Assembly: GCA_031254315.1 (NCBI GenBank)
Contig: JAIRUQ010000029.1
Span: forward strand, 1 to 44,491
Direction: 5' to 3'
From: Treponema sp.
GTDB lineage: Bacteria > Spirochaetota > Spirochaetia > Treponematales > Breznakiellaceae
Length of the DNA stretch: 44,491 bases
Each line of letters begins with the position of its first letter. The stretch's first letter is position 1. Under the pieces are notes generated by a model. The model ran no database searches. It saw only the letters and a program-made list of their open reading frames with translations, and was not told the DNA's origin. A program made the translations under genes and the position numbers. Below, piece by piece: positions 15,800-24,568 of the stretch.

Positions 15800-18700
15800 C
15801 TATCTGGTAATCCTAATCGGAGCATGCGGGCGCATTGCCCAGACCGACTTATCGTAAAGAGCCTCGGCAAAAGTGGGAGGAGTTGTAAAACTGCCGGCAT
15901 TAATCGCCCGCGCACGGTAAGAAAAACTTGAAGCGCGGTTGTTTATCGTTCCGTAAATTACAATCCTGTCCTCTCGTATATCAACATAGTCGGCTACTGA
16001 TGTTGTACGCTCCGCCTGCCGCACCGAATCAATTTCCGTTTCCAGTCCGGCAGGGCATAAATCGACAATGGCAACATCACGGTATTCACGGCTGGAAAGA
16101 CTGCGGAAGCTTAATCTTACCGTTACCACATCGCCCACTTTAATCGAAGTTACCGGTCTGCCCGCTTCATCAAGGAATTCTCTGTTCACTTCGATTCCGT
16201 TTTTTATTTCTGTTGTGGGAACTACACGGTCAAAACCTGCGGCGGTAATCTGATAGAACAAGTTGAGGTTGTCCCTATTTTCAAGGCGTATCTTTGCCGC
16301 ATCTGCGGAGAATGGGGCGTTAAACAGAGTGGTTCCGGCAGGACTTAACTCACGGCGTTGGTTGTCTCTTAAAATCTCATTTACGGAGTATCTTCCGGTC
16401 TCTGCTGTTGGAACTACTTTTAGGTAACTGTTAATTGCCATCAGCGCGTGGTTTGCGGAAATAGTAGTGTATGACTGTTTTTCCATTTGCTCCGCCATGT
16501 CAACCAGTAAAGACTCCGATATGTCCCGCAGACGCTGTGGGAAATGCTTGGAAATAATGTTGAGGTACAGCGAATGATACATAAGATCATCTATATAACG
16601 TATACTGTCGTCCCTTGCCATTGCCCGTCTGACTCTTCCCAAAAGGGTGTTAGCATCGGAAGTTTTTTGCAACATTGCGTAACTTCCCGCAAGATAAAGC
16701 CCGGTAAGACCCGTTTCCGCTTCAACATTCCGTCCCATGTCTCTTTTGAGCGATTCAATCAGCGGAGTGGTAACAATTTCGTTCAGGGTAAGAATGTAGA
16801 TTGCATAAGAGCGGGTATACATACTGTAGTAATTGGTTCCCGACCCGGAGGCAATGTTTCGGCAAGCCTGTAAAATTTTCTCCGTCATTGCGGACGGTAC
16901 ATAATAACCTGCGTTGCGCGCCTCGGTAAGGAAATGGGCGGAATAGACGGTAATCATTGGGTCATCATAGGAGCGGGAAGTCCACATACCAACATTACCG
17001 TTATCTTTCATACGGGCTTGGAGTATGCCGATTACACGATTAATTCCTTCATCAGCCTGCGCTCTGGTATAACCCAATTCCCTGAAAAGCTGAGGATAAA
17101 GGAATGGGAAGACCGCGCTGGTAATTTGTTCCGAACAGCCGTAGGGGAAGTTGTTAAGGAAGAACGAAAGCCCCTTTGCCATTCCCATTGGAAGATAAGA
17201 AAGCGAAACTTCTCTGGTGTTAAATTCTTCGTAAAGATTGCGGTCAATTCCTACTTCGGCGTTTCTGTTTTTTATCACCCCCGAATAAAGCGACACACGG
17301 TACGGTACTGCAGGACGGATGCTCATGTAGGCGGAGAGTTCCGAGCTTTCGCCGCCGTTGGACGCGACAAAGCGTATCTGCGCGGCTCCTAGCGGACCTT
17401 CGGCTTTGACCGGTAAAATCAAAGTTTGATCTCTTCCTTCGGGAATTTGCAGATCAAATTCGCTGTTCCCCACAATGGAAAGATGCTCAGACGGAATTGC
17501 CCTCAGGCGGACTCTGCCGTTTCCCCCCGCTCCTTTTTGATTATTGGTTACGGTTAGCGAAAGTTCAAACTCGTCCCCCGGAGCCGCCATCATCGGCGCA
17601 TTTGGCGAAATGACAAATGTACTGCGTACCAAAGAACGGTCTTCACCCGCGCCTATTGCGCTGTCACTCACCGAGACAGCCATTACCCGTAGGGTTCCAT
17701 TGAAGTAATCCGGCACTCGATAGCGAAGTTCCCGCACGTCAGGTCCTGAATCAATGACCCCCGACCAATAGGCGACAGGAGCATTTTGTTTCCGTTTAAA
17801 GGGATTAAGATTCCGCGCGAGTTCATCAGAGCCTGCGCCACCGCCCATTGCCGCAAGACTTTGAACAATTGAATAGCGGGGCAGAACCATGTTGAGTATC
17901 TGGGCAGTCCTCACCTCAAGTGCGCGTTTTCTAAAGAAGAAAGCGAGAGGATCGGGCGTTTGATAAGATGCCAACTGTAGTATGCCTTCGTCTACAGCGT
18001 ACACAATAATTTTTCCACGCCGTGCGGTGGAATATTTTATCACAAAGTCTTCGCCCGGCTTTGCTTCATTTGGAATGTCAAGAGAGACACGGTTGGTACG
18101 GTTCTCCCGGCTGATGGAAAATGGGACAACCCCATAACTTAGAGGTGACATAAATATTTCAGGCGAATCCTGCGATCGTAGATAGTGGACATTCACATAG
18201 GCGTTCCCTTCCAAATCTGCCGGAACGTTGATGGTCTGCATGGAAGTTTCTCCATTAGAGTTGAACCAGCGGTACGCATAAATTTTGTCCCGCTCAATGG
18301 TGATAAGCCCTGAACCGGCATACGGGGCTTTTATCATCAGTTGAATTGCTTCGCCGTTTCTAAAATCGCTTTTGTTCATGGTAATTTCAAGCTCTGCGGT
18401 ACGGTTTAGACTCCGTTGAATGTTTGTCGCTCCCGCAATGCTGAAGTTCAGCGAGTTAAATTCCATTTCACCCGCGCCTGTGATCGAAAGCTTGTATTCG
18501 CCCGGATTGCCGGTGGGAAGACGGTATTCAAATCCGCCGGCAGGAATTGTAATTTGTTGGGAGTCAATCGGGTACTCTTTTTTAATCGACTGATACTTGT
18601 ATACACCGTTGGGCTGGCGGACAAGAGCGGAAACATAGCGCAGTTCAATTACTGTAAGGGTAAGATTACTGACGCTTGTCCGTTCCGCCTGCGGATTAAT

Positions 18701-21700
18701 CGCAATGAGGGACAAAGCCCTCACCGTATTACGCTCAATATAATTCAAACTACCATCCGCCTTGTACCCGATGAGGTAGGGCAGTGGACTTACATAGACC
18801 GAAGCTTCAGCAGAAACATTCCGTCCGCTTCCTTTCTCAAACGCTTCGGAAAAAAAGGAGAGACGGTATGTCGCTCTTTCAAATTTTGACAAGTTCAAAT
18901 CAAACTCGGCAATCCCTTCCGCCCCGGTAGTTTTGGTTCCCAAAAATTCCTGATAACTGTTTTTTGCAAGATATGGGTCTCTAAACTGATAGTCGCGGTG
19001 TTGGCGGAAGTACTGATGTCCCGGCGACAAACTGATCTGCGCCTTTACTTCGTTGCCCACTGCGACTGTTCCAAAAAGGTTGCGAACCGTTACCCGTGCT
19101 TTCAGCTCTCCGGGAGAAATCCAGCCGTTATGCGGGACAGGATCAAAAACCGCAGAAACATTCAAAGTGTCGGGAAGGAACTCCTCGACTTTTACCGTCT
19201 GGGAACCGAGGAATTCATGGCTCTCTCTCGTTCCGTCGCCTTGGCGGTATTCCCGAATTACATAAACCGAAGCCGTATAGGTTCCCGTTGGCGACCAGTC
19301 ATGGGTACTGAAAAGGATATCTTCAACTCCTTCCCGGGACAACCTAATCCGCTGATTAAAAATTTCCGCGCCACGGGGGTCTGTTACTCGACATTCAAGA
19401 GGAGTGTCGCCCAAATTTGTTGTCCAGTTGCCGCTCTTGATCACTAAGCCAATTCTTACCTCATCTCCCGGGCGGTAAATCCCACGGTCAGAAAAAAGAA
19501 AAGCCTGCAACGCTCTAGGATCAGTTGCTCCCCGAATGCCGCCCACATCAAAAGAAGAGTAATCCAGATTGCGCCCATTGGAATTGTAAGCCATGAAGGA
19601 CATATCTTCTCCGGAGCGGACAGTATAAACTGTCGGCGTACGTTCATTGCGGTATTCAGAACCAAAGACGGGAATCTGCGCGCGACCTCCCGAATCGGTA
19701 CTGGTGGAAAAGATCGGGTTACCGTTAAGCCCCAGCACGGTAACAGTTGCTCTTGGAACAGGATTCCCCGAAGCGATTGACTGAACAAAAACGTCACGGC
19801 TGGAATCGACATTGGTTTTTACAAAGAAACCAAGATCCGTTACCATGATAAGCCGTCTGTCTTCATAAGACCTATTCGAAGAAGATGAACCACGATAATA
19901 GTAATCATCATAATCATCTTCATAAGACACATTTTCAGAGGGGTTATCCCTTGAACGGACAGAGAAAATGAAAAGACCATGCCGTAAATTTCTGTCGGGA
20001 ATATTTTCTAAATATCGAGAAAAATCGAAAGAGAAATACCCAATATCCCGATCGTTGTTGACAGGAACATTGGTTGCACTGCTGTACTGCTCTGTGATGT
20101 TGTACTGGTTGAAATTGTAATTTCTAAAACTGATATTACTGACATCTCCCGATGTTTGAGATACCAGATGGTTAATGTCATCGGGTCTAATTCGCCCAAC
20201 ATTAAATTCTACTTCGCGTATTCCCCGGCTCAACATAGAAAGCCGCTTGTCCCCGCTGAAAGAAAGAATGTTCCCTTCAGAAAGTATCTCAAGCTCTTTG
20301 GGGAGATCTCTTAACCGGAAAATTCTTTCATACGGCTCATCAATGACATAGCCGCCATAGAACCGTGTTCCGCTGTTTAGCTTAACATACATATACCGTC
20401 CCGGTTCGGCTGTAAATTTCCAGCTATTGGTTGCGCTGTGCCGCAGTTCATTGGGAAGCGCTTCAAGACTGATCTTTTCTGATAATGCCAGAACTTCAGG
20501 AACTATCTCGCTTATATTGTCCCACCGGTGATCTTTTTGTTCTCTGGTTCCCGGCAATTCAGGACGATCCACCGGCAGAAGCCATGCGGTAATATTTTTT
20601 GCCAATTCATCGGGCTCAATGGTTCCCAGAGAATTCATTATTAAAACCTGATCGTAAATCTGCCGGTCATTTTTCACCAGATCGTGCTGCATGTCATTTA
20701 TTCGGGCATAACTGGTCATGCCGGGAATTGATACCGATGTAGTTTCCGTTTGTGACTCCCTTCCTTCTCCGACTGCGGCTTTTACTCCCCCGTTTATACG
20801 CAATTGCATTTGTATATTTCTTGCCGGCATTCCCAATGGTTCAGACACAATATAAATGATGGTATGATCTTCGTTATAAGTTAATGAAAACTTGTAGGGC
20901 TGTTTTTTAAGAGAGCCTGAGTCGGCATTTATTTGCGGCTCAATAAAGACTCTTCTTTCCAGAGCCTCGGTGTCAACAGGATAATTTGTCCGTACTGTAA
21001 ACAGTACCCGTTTAATCGCAGGGTCTTCGGGGTCTATGTAAAATTCCCTTTCGGTAATTCTTAGAGAAAAATCTTCTATATCAAAATTAAAACTGTTATC
21101 CACTTTTATATGTGAAGGAAAAAAATCTTTGACGAAAGTAACCGTATAACGTCTTCCTATCTGCCATGTCTGCTCCGTGGAAAAATTTAATATATCATCC
21201 CCGGTCCATTTCCAGACTCCTTCAATGTGCGGATTAATGGATATCATTCCTGCCGGCACTTCTGCGTCTTTCATTTCCAAAGTTGCCGCAGAACCATAAA
21301 AACGCACAGAAAGAGGCGCGCGGGATTCAGGGTTTCCGGTAGTGCCGGGAGACTGTACGGTGAAACGGACATAAATGGGCTGAGGTTTTTGGGACTGATA
21401 AAAATTGAAAAGACTACAACCTACGGTAACTAAACACACAATAGCGATGATCACAAAAAAACCGATGCGGTGGGCTCGCCAATTATGGGTAACAAACGTG
21501 CCTGTCTTTTTTGCTATTCGGGGAATAGGTCCCCGTATAAAAGCATTTGCGATAATGCCAAAATACTCAGGCGGTTGATAGGAGCCAAGGAAAAATCGCG
21601 CAATCTCTTTCGGGCTTTTTTTATATTTCCATGTATACCCCAAAAGTAAAACACTGATAATATCCAGAGCAAAAATAAATTGAAATACTGTATTGATGAC

Positions 21701-22111
21701 CGCTTTTCTGCGGCTTAGCTTTTCTTCTTTGTACAATAATTTTATATAAGTAAAACTAAAGACCGATGTTCCCAGTAACAATAAATATAATAATGACAGG
21801 ACAATAATTGTCTCAATGCCCCAAAGATTCATTTTTGGAATTATAATAGCCGCTGAAATCCAAAACGGAATAGCGCCTATTTTTACAAGGCGGGCAGATT
21901 TTTTCAGATTCTCTTCATCTTGCTGTTTAAATAATTTTGATGAGCGAAAAATACTGATGACGGATATAACTTCAAATGCCAGTATAGAAAGTAGCATTAT
22001 TCCTGAAATAATTTCGATGGCTCCGTTGTATATATGACGAAGTTCCGTTATACGTGCCGCAATGAAAAGCACGGTAATCGCATTAAATAAAATCACTTGG
22101 ACTTTTGCCAT
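15800..22111 (-). CDS. Bacterial alpha-2-macroglobulin with polytopic N-terminal membrane domain
   Basis: The 2103-residue protein has the macroglobulin layout: repeated MG-type beta domains (about 250-1250), a bait/alpha-2-macroglobulin region, and a thioester-containing helical domain with C1659-S-E-Q1662 in FPYGCSEQITS, then a C-terminal domain. The thioester motif is complete, so it should trap proteases covalently. The N-terminus is odd. Instead of a plain lipoprotein signal there are about 210 residues with some five hydrophobic helices, then a last helix reading IIAIVCLVTVGCSLF, whose C232 looks like a buried lipobox. The frame is continuous and GGAGG precedes the ATG at 22111, so this start is sound. 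pbpC follows 6 bases downstream. It presumably acts in the periplasm, tethered to the inner membrane. Confidence 0.92.
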   Translation of the reverse strand: MAKVQVILFNAITVLFIAARITELRHIYNGAIEIISGIMLLSILAFEVISVISIFRSSKLFKQQDEENLKKSARLVKIGAIPFWISAAIIIPKMNLWGIETIIVLSLLYLLLLGTSVFSFTYIKLLYKEEKLSRRKAVINTVFQFIFALDIISVLLLGYTWKYKKSPKEIARFFLGSYQPPEYFGIIANAFIRGPIPRIAKKTGTFVTHNWRAHRIGFFVIIAIVCLVTVGCSLFNFYQSQKPQPIYVRFTVQSPGTTGNPESRAPLSVRFYGSAATLEMKDAEVPAGMISINPHIEGVWKWTGDDILNFSTEQTWQIGRRYTVTFVKDFFPSHIKVDNSFNFDIEDFSLRITEREFYIDPEDPAIKRVLFTVRTNYPVDTEALERRVFIEPQINADSGSLKKQPYKFSLTYNEDHTIIYIVSEPLGMPARNIQMQLRINGGVKAAVGEGRESQTETTSVSIPGMTSYARINDMQHDLVKNDRQIYDQVLIMNSLGTIEPDELAKNITAWLLPVDRPELPGTREQKDHRWDNISEIVPEVLALSEKISLEALPNELRHSATNSWKFTAEPGRYMYVKLNSGTRFYGGYVIDEPYERIFRLRDLPKELEILSEGNILSFSGDKRLSMLSRGIREVEFNVGRIRPDDINHLVSQTSGDVSNISFRNYNFNQYNITEQYSSATNVPVNNDRDIGYFSFDFSRYLENIPDRNLRHGLFIFSVRSRDNPSENVSYEDDYDDYYYRGSSSSNRSYEDRRLIMVTDLGFFVKTNVDSSRDVFVQSIASGNPVPRATVTVLGLNGNPIFSTSTDSGGRAQIPVFGSEYRNERTPTVYTVRSGEDMSFMAYNSNGRNLDYSSFDVGGIRGATDPRALQAFLFSDRGIYRPGDEVRIGLVIKSGNWTTNLGDTPLECRVTDPRGAEIFNQRIRLSREGVEDILFSTHDWSPTGTYTASVYVIREYRQGDGTRESHEFLGSQTVKVEEFLPDTLNVSAVFDPVPHNGWISPGELKARVTVRNLFGTVAVGNEVKAQISLSPGHQYFRQHRDYQFRDPYLAKNSYQEFLGTKTTGAEGIAEFDLNLSKFERATYRLSFFSEAFEKGSGRNVSAEASVYVSPLPYLIGYKADGSLNYIERNTVRALSLIAINPQAERTSVSNLTLTVIELRYVSALVRQPNGVYKYQSIKKEYPIDSQQITIPAGGFEYRLPTGNPGEYKLSITGAGEMEFNSLNFSIAGATNIQRSLNRTAELEITMNKSDFRNGEAIQLMIKAPYAGSGLITIERDKIYAYRWFNSNGETSMQTINVPADLEGNAYVNVHYLRSQDSPEIFMSPLSYGVVPFSISRENRTNRVSLDIPNEAKPGEDFVIKYSTARRGKIIVYAVDEGILQLASYQTPDPLAFFFRKRALEVRTAQILNMVLPRYSIVQSLAAMGGGAGSDELARNLNPFKRKQNAPVAYWSGVIDSGPDVRELRYRVPDYFNGTLRVMAVSVSDSAIGAGEDRSLVRSTFVISPNAPMMAAPGDEFELSLTVTNNQKGAGGNGRVRLRAIPSEHLSIVGNSEFDLQIPEGRDQTLILPVKAEGPLGAAQIRFVASNGGESSELSAYMSIRPAVPYRVSLYSGVIKNRNAEVGIDRNLYEEFNTREVSLSYLPMGMAKGLSFFLNNFPYGCSEQITSAVFPFLYPQLFRELGYTRAQADEGINRVIGILQARMKDNGNVGMWTSRSYDDPMITVYSAHFLTEARNAGYYVPSAMTEKILQACRNIASGSGTNYYSMYTRSYAIYILTLNEIVTTPLIESLKRDMGRNVEAETGLTGLYLAGSYAMLQKTSDANTLLGRVRRAMARDDSIRYIDDLMYHSLYLNIISKHFPQRLRDISESLLVDMAEQMEKQSYTTISANHALMAINSYLKVVPTAETGRYSVNEILRDNQRRELSPAGTTLFNAPFSADAAKIRLENRDNLNLFYQITAAGFDRVVPTTEIKNGIEVNREFLDEAGRPVTSIKVGDVVTVRLSFRSLSSREYRDVAIVDLCPAGLETEIDSVRQAERTTSVADYVDIREDRIVIYGTINNRASSFSYRARAINAGSFTTPPTFAEALYDKSVWAMRPHAPIRITR

Positions 22112-22217
22112 TTTCTGCCTCCAAATTTAAACCTTATTGGTTTACATTGATATATTTTAGCCTTGTTTTAACTATAAATGTACCTTATAATGTTCTCTGT
22201 TGTCAATGGGAGGCATT

Positions 22218-23237
22218 ATGCAACAGACAATTTTCGGCAGGACAGGTTTGACAGTAAGCCGTACCGGTTTTGGCTGTATCCCCATTCAGCGCATTCCTTA
22301 CGAGGAAAGCACGGCTCTGTTACAGCACGCTTTTGACAACGGCGTTACGTTATACGATACAGCCAACGCATATACAACCAGCGAAGAACGGATAGGCACT
22401 GCTCTTCACCATGTCCGCGATAAAATTGTAATATGCACAAAGTCAGGCGCTTTATCGCCGGATAAAGTCATGGAAAACATTGAAAACAGCCTGCGTCTGC
22501 TCCAAACAGATTATATTGACGTACTTCAGTTTCACAATCCGCCCTTCGTGCCGCACCCCGGCGGAGAAGACGGTTTGTATGACTGCGCTTTAAAAGCAAA
22601 AACTCAGGGGAAAATCCGCCACATTGGAATTACTTCCCACAGCAAAGATCGCGCCCGTTCTGCGGTGTTATCCGGTCTGTATGACACCTTACAATATCCG
22701 CTCTCTTATTTATCCACCGATGAAGAACTTGCGCTTGCCGGTCTTTGCCGTGAGCATAACATCGGACTGCTTGCCATGAAAGGTTTGTGCGGCGGACTGT
22801 TAACCAACGCCAAAACCGCCTTCGCTTTTTTGCGGCAGTATGACAATATAATCCCCATTTGGGGAATGCAAAAAATGTCCGAGCTGGACGAATTTCTGTC
22901 TTATGAGAAAGAACCGCCTTTACTTGATAGCGTTATGCGAAATGTTATCGAAGCCGATAAGGCTGAACTTTCCGGCAACTTCTGCCGTTGTTGCGGCTAT
23001 TGTCTGCCATGTCCTGCCGGAATTCCAATCAACAATGCGGCGCGCATTACTTTTTTGGCTCGCAGAGCGGTAAAAGAATACTGGCTGTCTCAGGAATGGC
23101 AGAACAATATGCGCCTTATTGATAATTGCACCAACTGCGGTCATTGTAAAGAACACTGCCCATACGGGCTTGACACCCCCACACTTTTGAAACGCCAACA
23201 AAAAGAATATTTTGAAATATTAGCCGCCGAGGCGTAA
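22218..23237 (+). CDS. Fe-S aldo/keto reductase with intact catalytic residues
   Basis: The 339-residue protein has an aldo/keto reductase barrel with the full tetrad D47, Y52 (YDTANAYTTSEE), K75 (ICTKSG) and H106 (DVLQFHNPP). A C-terminal double [4Fe-4S] domain follows (CRCCGYCLPCPAGIP, then CTNCGHCKEHCPYG). It probably reduces a carbonyl using NAD(P)H, or couples the barrel to the clusters; the substrate is unknown. The start at 22218 is set by GGGAGG 5-10 bases upstream, dropping six residues from the longest frame. It is divergent from the alpha-2-macroglobulin gene. Its stop overlaps the ATG of the next small membrane gene (taATGa), so they are coupled. It is a paralogue of the protein at 210-1352. 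Confidence 0.9.
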   Translation: MQQTIFGRTGLTVSRTGFGCIPIQRIPYEESTALLQHAFDNGVTLYDTANAYTTSEERIGTALHHVRDKIVICTKSGALSPDKVMENIENSLRLLQTDYIDVLQFHNPPFVPHPGGEDGLYDCALKAKTQGKIRHIGITSHSKDRARSAVLSGLYDTLQYPLSYLSTDEELALAGLCREHNIGLLAMKGLCGGLLTNAKTAFAFLRQYDNIIPIWGMQKMSELDEFLSYEKEPPLLDSVMRNVIEADKAELSGNFCRCCGYCLPCPAGIPINNAARITFLARRAVKEYWLSQEWQNNMRLIDNCTNCGHCKEHCPYGLDTPTLLKRQQKEYFEILAAEA

Positions 23238-23488
23238 TGAAAGTTATCAAAATTATCTGTATAATTGCGCTTATTGTACTTATAGCTACTTGTATAGCAT
23301 TAATATCAGAATTCAATTTTATAAAAGATTTATCTTATAATGAAAACGACAGTTTCTTTGATGAAAATAGAGGTGTCGTTTATCATTTACAAACGGTATA
23401 CGTTGTTCGTTTTTTGTTGTTAATAAATATTTTTTTTATAATCGTTTTAACCGTTATTTTAATTCCTAAAAAAAGAAGAAAGATATAA
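23237..23488 (+). CDS. Small two-helix membrane protein
   Basis: The 83-residue protein has an N-terminal hydrophobic helix (IICIIALIVLIATCIALI), a soluble acidic middle (about 27-55), a second helix (FLLLINIFFIIVLTVILI) and a basic end (PKKRRKI). No family is recognised. Its ATG overlaps the stop of the aldo/keto reductase, so it is translated from the same message. It is followed after one base by the next secreted-protein gene. The block is distinctly AT-rich compared with the reductase. Confidence 0.7.
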   Translation: MKVIKIICIIALIVLIATCIALISEFNFIKDLSYNENDSFFDENRGVVYHLQTVYVVRFLLLINIFFIIVLTVILIPKKRRKI

Positions 23489-23489
23489 A

Positions 23490-23939
23490 ATGAAAATTAA
23501 AACACTAAATTTGCTTATTATTTTCATGTTAATCTGTAATTGTATATATTCAGATGGATGCATAAATATTTTTCAACAGAGTGCAATGGATTGTGAACCA
23601 GATTATTTTTTTATATATGATGACTTCACAATTCTAGGAAATATTGAAATTAATAGAAAAAATGTTATTTTGGCAAATAATGTCCATTATTGGGGAGCAT
23701 CTACAAGCAGGGCAACATCAAGATTTTTATTATTTTTAGATAACGGAACTTTTCTTGGAATGTACAGCGGGATTGTCTTTAATCCTACAAGAATAGAAAT
23801 TATAGGGCAAAGAATAATAATTCCGGTAGATGATCCTGAAATCGGCAATGTAATTGATTTTTCAGCAGGAATACCCAATGAAGTATGGATAGATGGCCAT
23901 ATTTTTTCGTATACAGAAATAAATAGCATTGGACATTGA
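23490..23939 (+). CDS. Secreted hypothetical protein
   Basis: The 149-residue protein has a signal peptide (MKIKTLNLLIIFMLICNC, possibly a lipobox at LICNC) and a mature part rich in beta-prone segments (RFLLFLDNGTFLGMYSG, RIIIPVDDPEIGN). I do not recognise it. It starts one base after the stop of the preceding membrane gene, so it belongs to the same operon. It is AT-rich like its neighbours. Confidence 0.7.
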   Translation: MKIKTLNLLIIFMLICNCIYSDGCINIFQQSAMDCEPDYFFIYDDFTILGNIEINRKNVILANNVHYWGASTSRATSRFLLFLDNGTFLGMYSGIVFNPTRIEIIGQRIIIPVDDPEIGNVIDFSAGIPNEVWIDGHIFSYTEINSIGH

Positions 23940-23969
23940 CAATATTTAAAAATTATTTTAAGATACAGT

Positions 23970-24125
23970 ATGAATAAGTTTATCTATATAATAATATTAT
24001 CTGTTTTATTTATTCCTGCTTGTAAACCCAATAAAAATGTAAATACTAACGAATTACAAGCAATTGCAGAAAATAATATCTTAGTAAGAAGGAATGGAAT
24101 GAGATTTGATCTGATTTACAATTAA
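23970..24125 (+). CDS. 51-residue lipoprotein
   Basis: An ATG at 23970 opens a 51-codon frame ending TAA at 24123-24125. The protein begins MNKFIYIIILSVLFIPACKP, a clear lipobox (IPAC18). About 33 polar residues follow (NKNVNTNELQAIAENNILVR and so on). There is no strong ribosome-binding site (AAGATACAGT upstream). It could be a complete micro-lipoprotein or the surviving front of a longer gene. After it, at 24142, an ATG preceded by GGAG reads only 7 codons, which may be further debris. Confidence 0.55.
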   Translation: MNKFIYIIILSVLFIPACKPNKNVNTNELQAIAENNILVRRNGMRFDLIYN

Positions 24126-24183
24126 AGAACCTTGGAGATTTTATGCTTAAAAAAAGAAGTTGGTAGTCTGAAAGGAAAAACAA

Positions 24184-24540
24184 ATGAGTAGTGAATATAA
24201 GGTTTATTATGTGATTTTGCTTTTTGTAATCTTAATTGGAGCAATTGTAACGGGTTTAGCAAGATTGTGGCTAAAATTGGACTTTCCCGAAGACAAATTA
24301 AGACTCATGCAAAAAAAATATAAAAAAGGGATGATAATATTTTTTATAACAATGCTATTGTCTCTCACAACAATAATTCCACTACATATTTTTTCTCCAA
24401 AAGACATTTTGATGATCCAGTTTATTATTTTATTTTTTACAATAATTTTCATCTTCCTTTTTTTAGGGTATGCCCAAACTTATTGGTTAATACATGAAAA
24501 ATTACAATGTGAAGAAACTGAGCCGGAGTATTATATATAG
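24184..24540 (+). CDS. Small membrane protein, three to four helices
   Basis: The 118-residue protein has hydrophobic segments at about 8-28 (VILLFVILIGAIVTGLARLW), 50-67 (MIIFFITMLLSLTTIIPL) and 75-100 (LMIQFIILFFTIIFIFLFLG), with a basic loop (KLRLMQKKYKKG) and an acidic tail. No family is recognised. AAAGGA lies before the ATG. It is the last of the AT-rich run that begins at 23237 and it converges on clpB. Confidence 0.65.
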   Translation: MSSEYKVYYVILLFVILIGAIVTGLARLWLKLDFPEDKLRLMQKKYKKGMIIFFITMLLSLTTIIPLHIFSPKDILMIQFIILFFTIIFIFLFLGYAQTYWLIHEKLQCEETEPEYYI

Positions 24541-24568
24541 TATATAGTTGATTGAAGGCAACCGCTTC

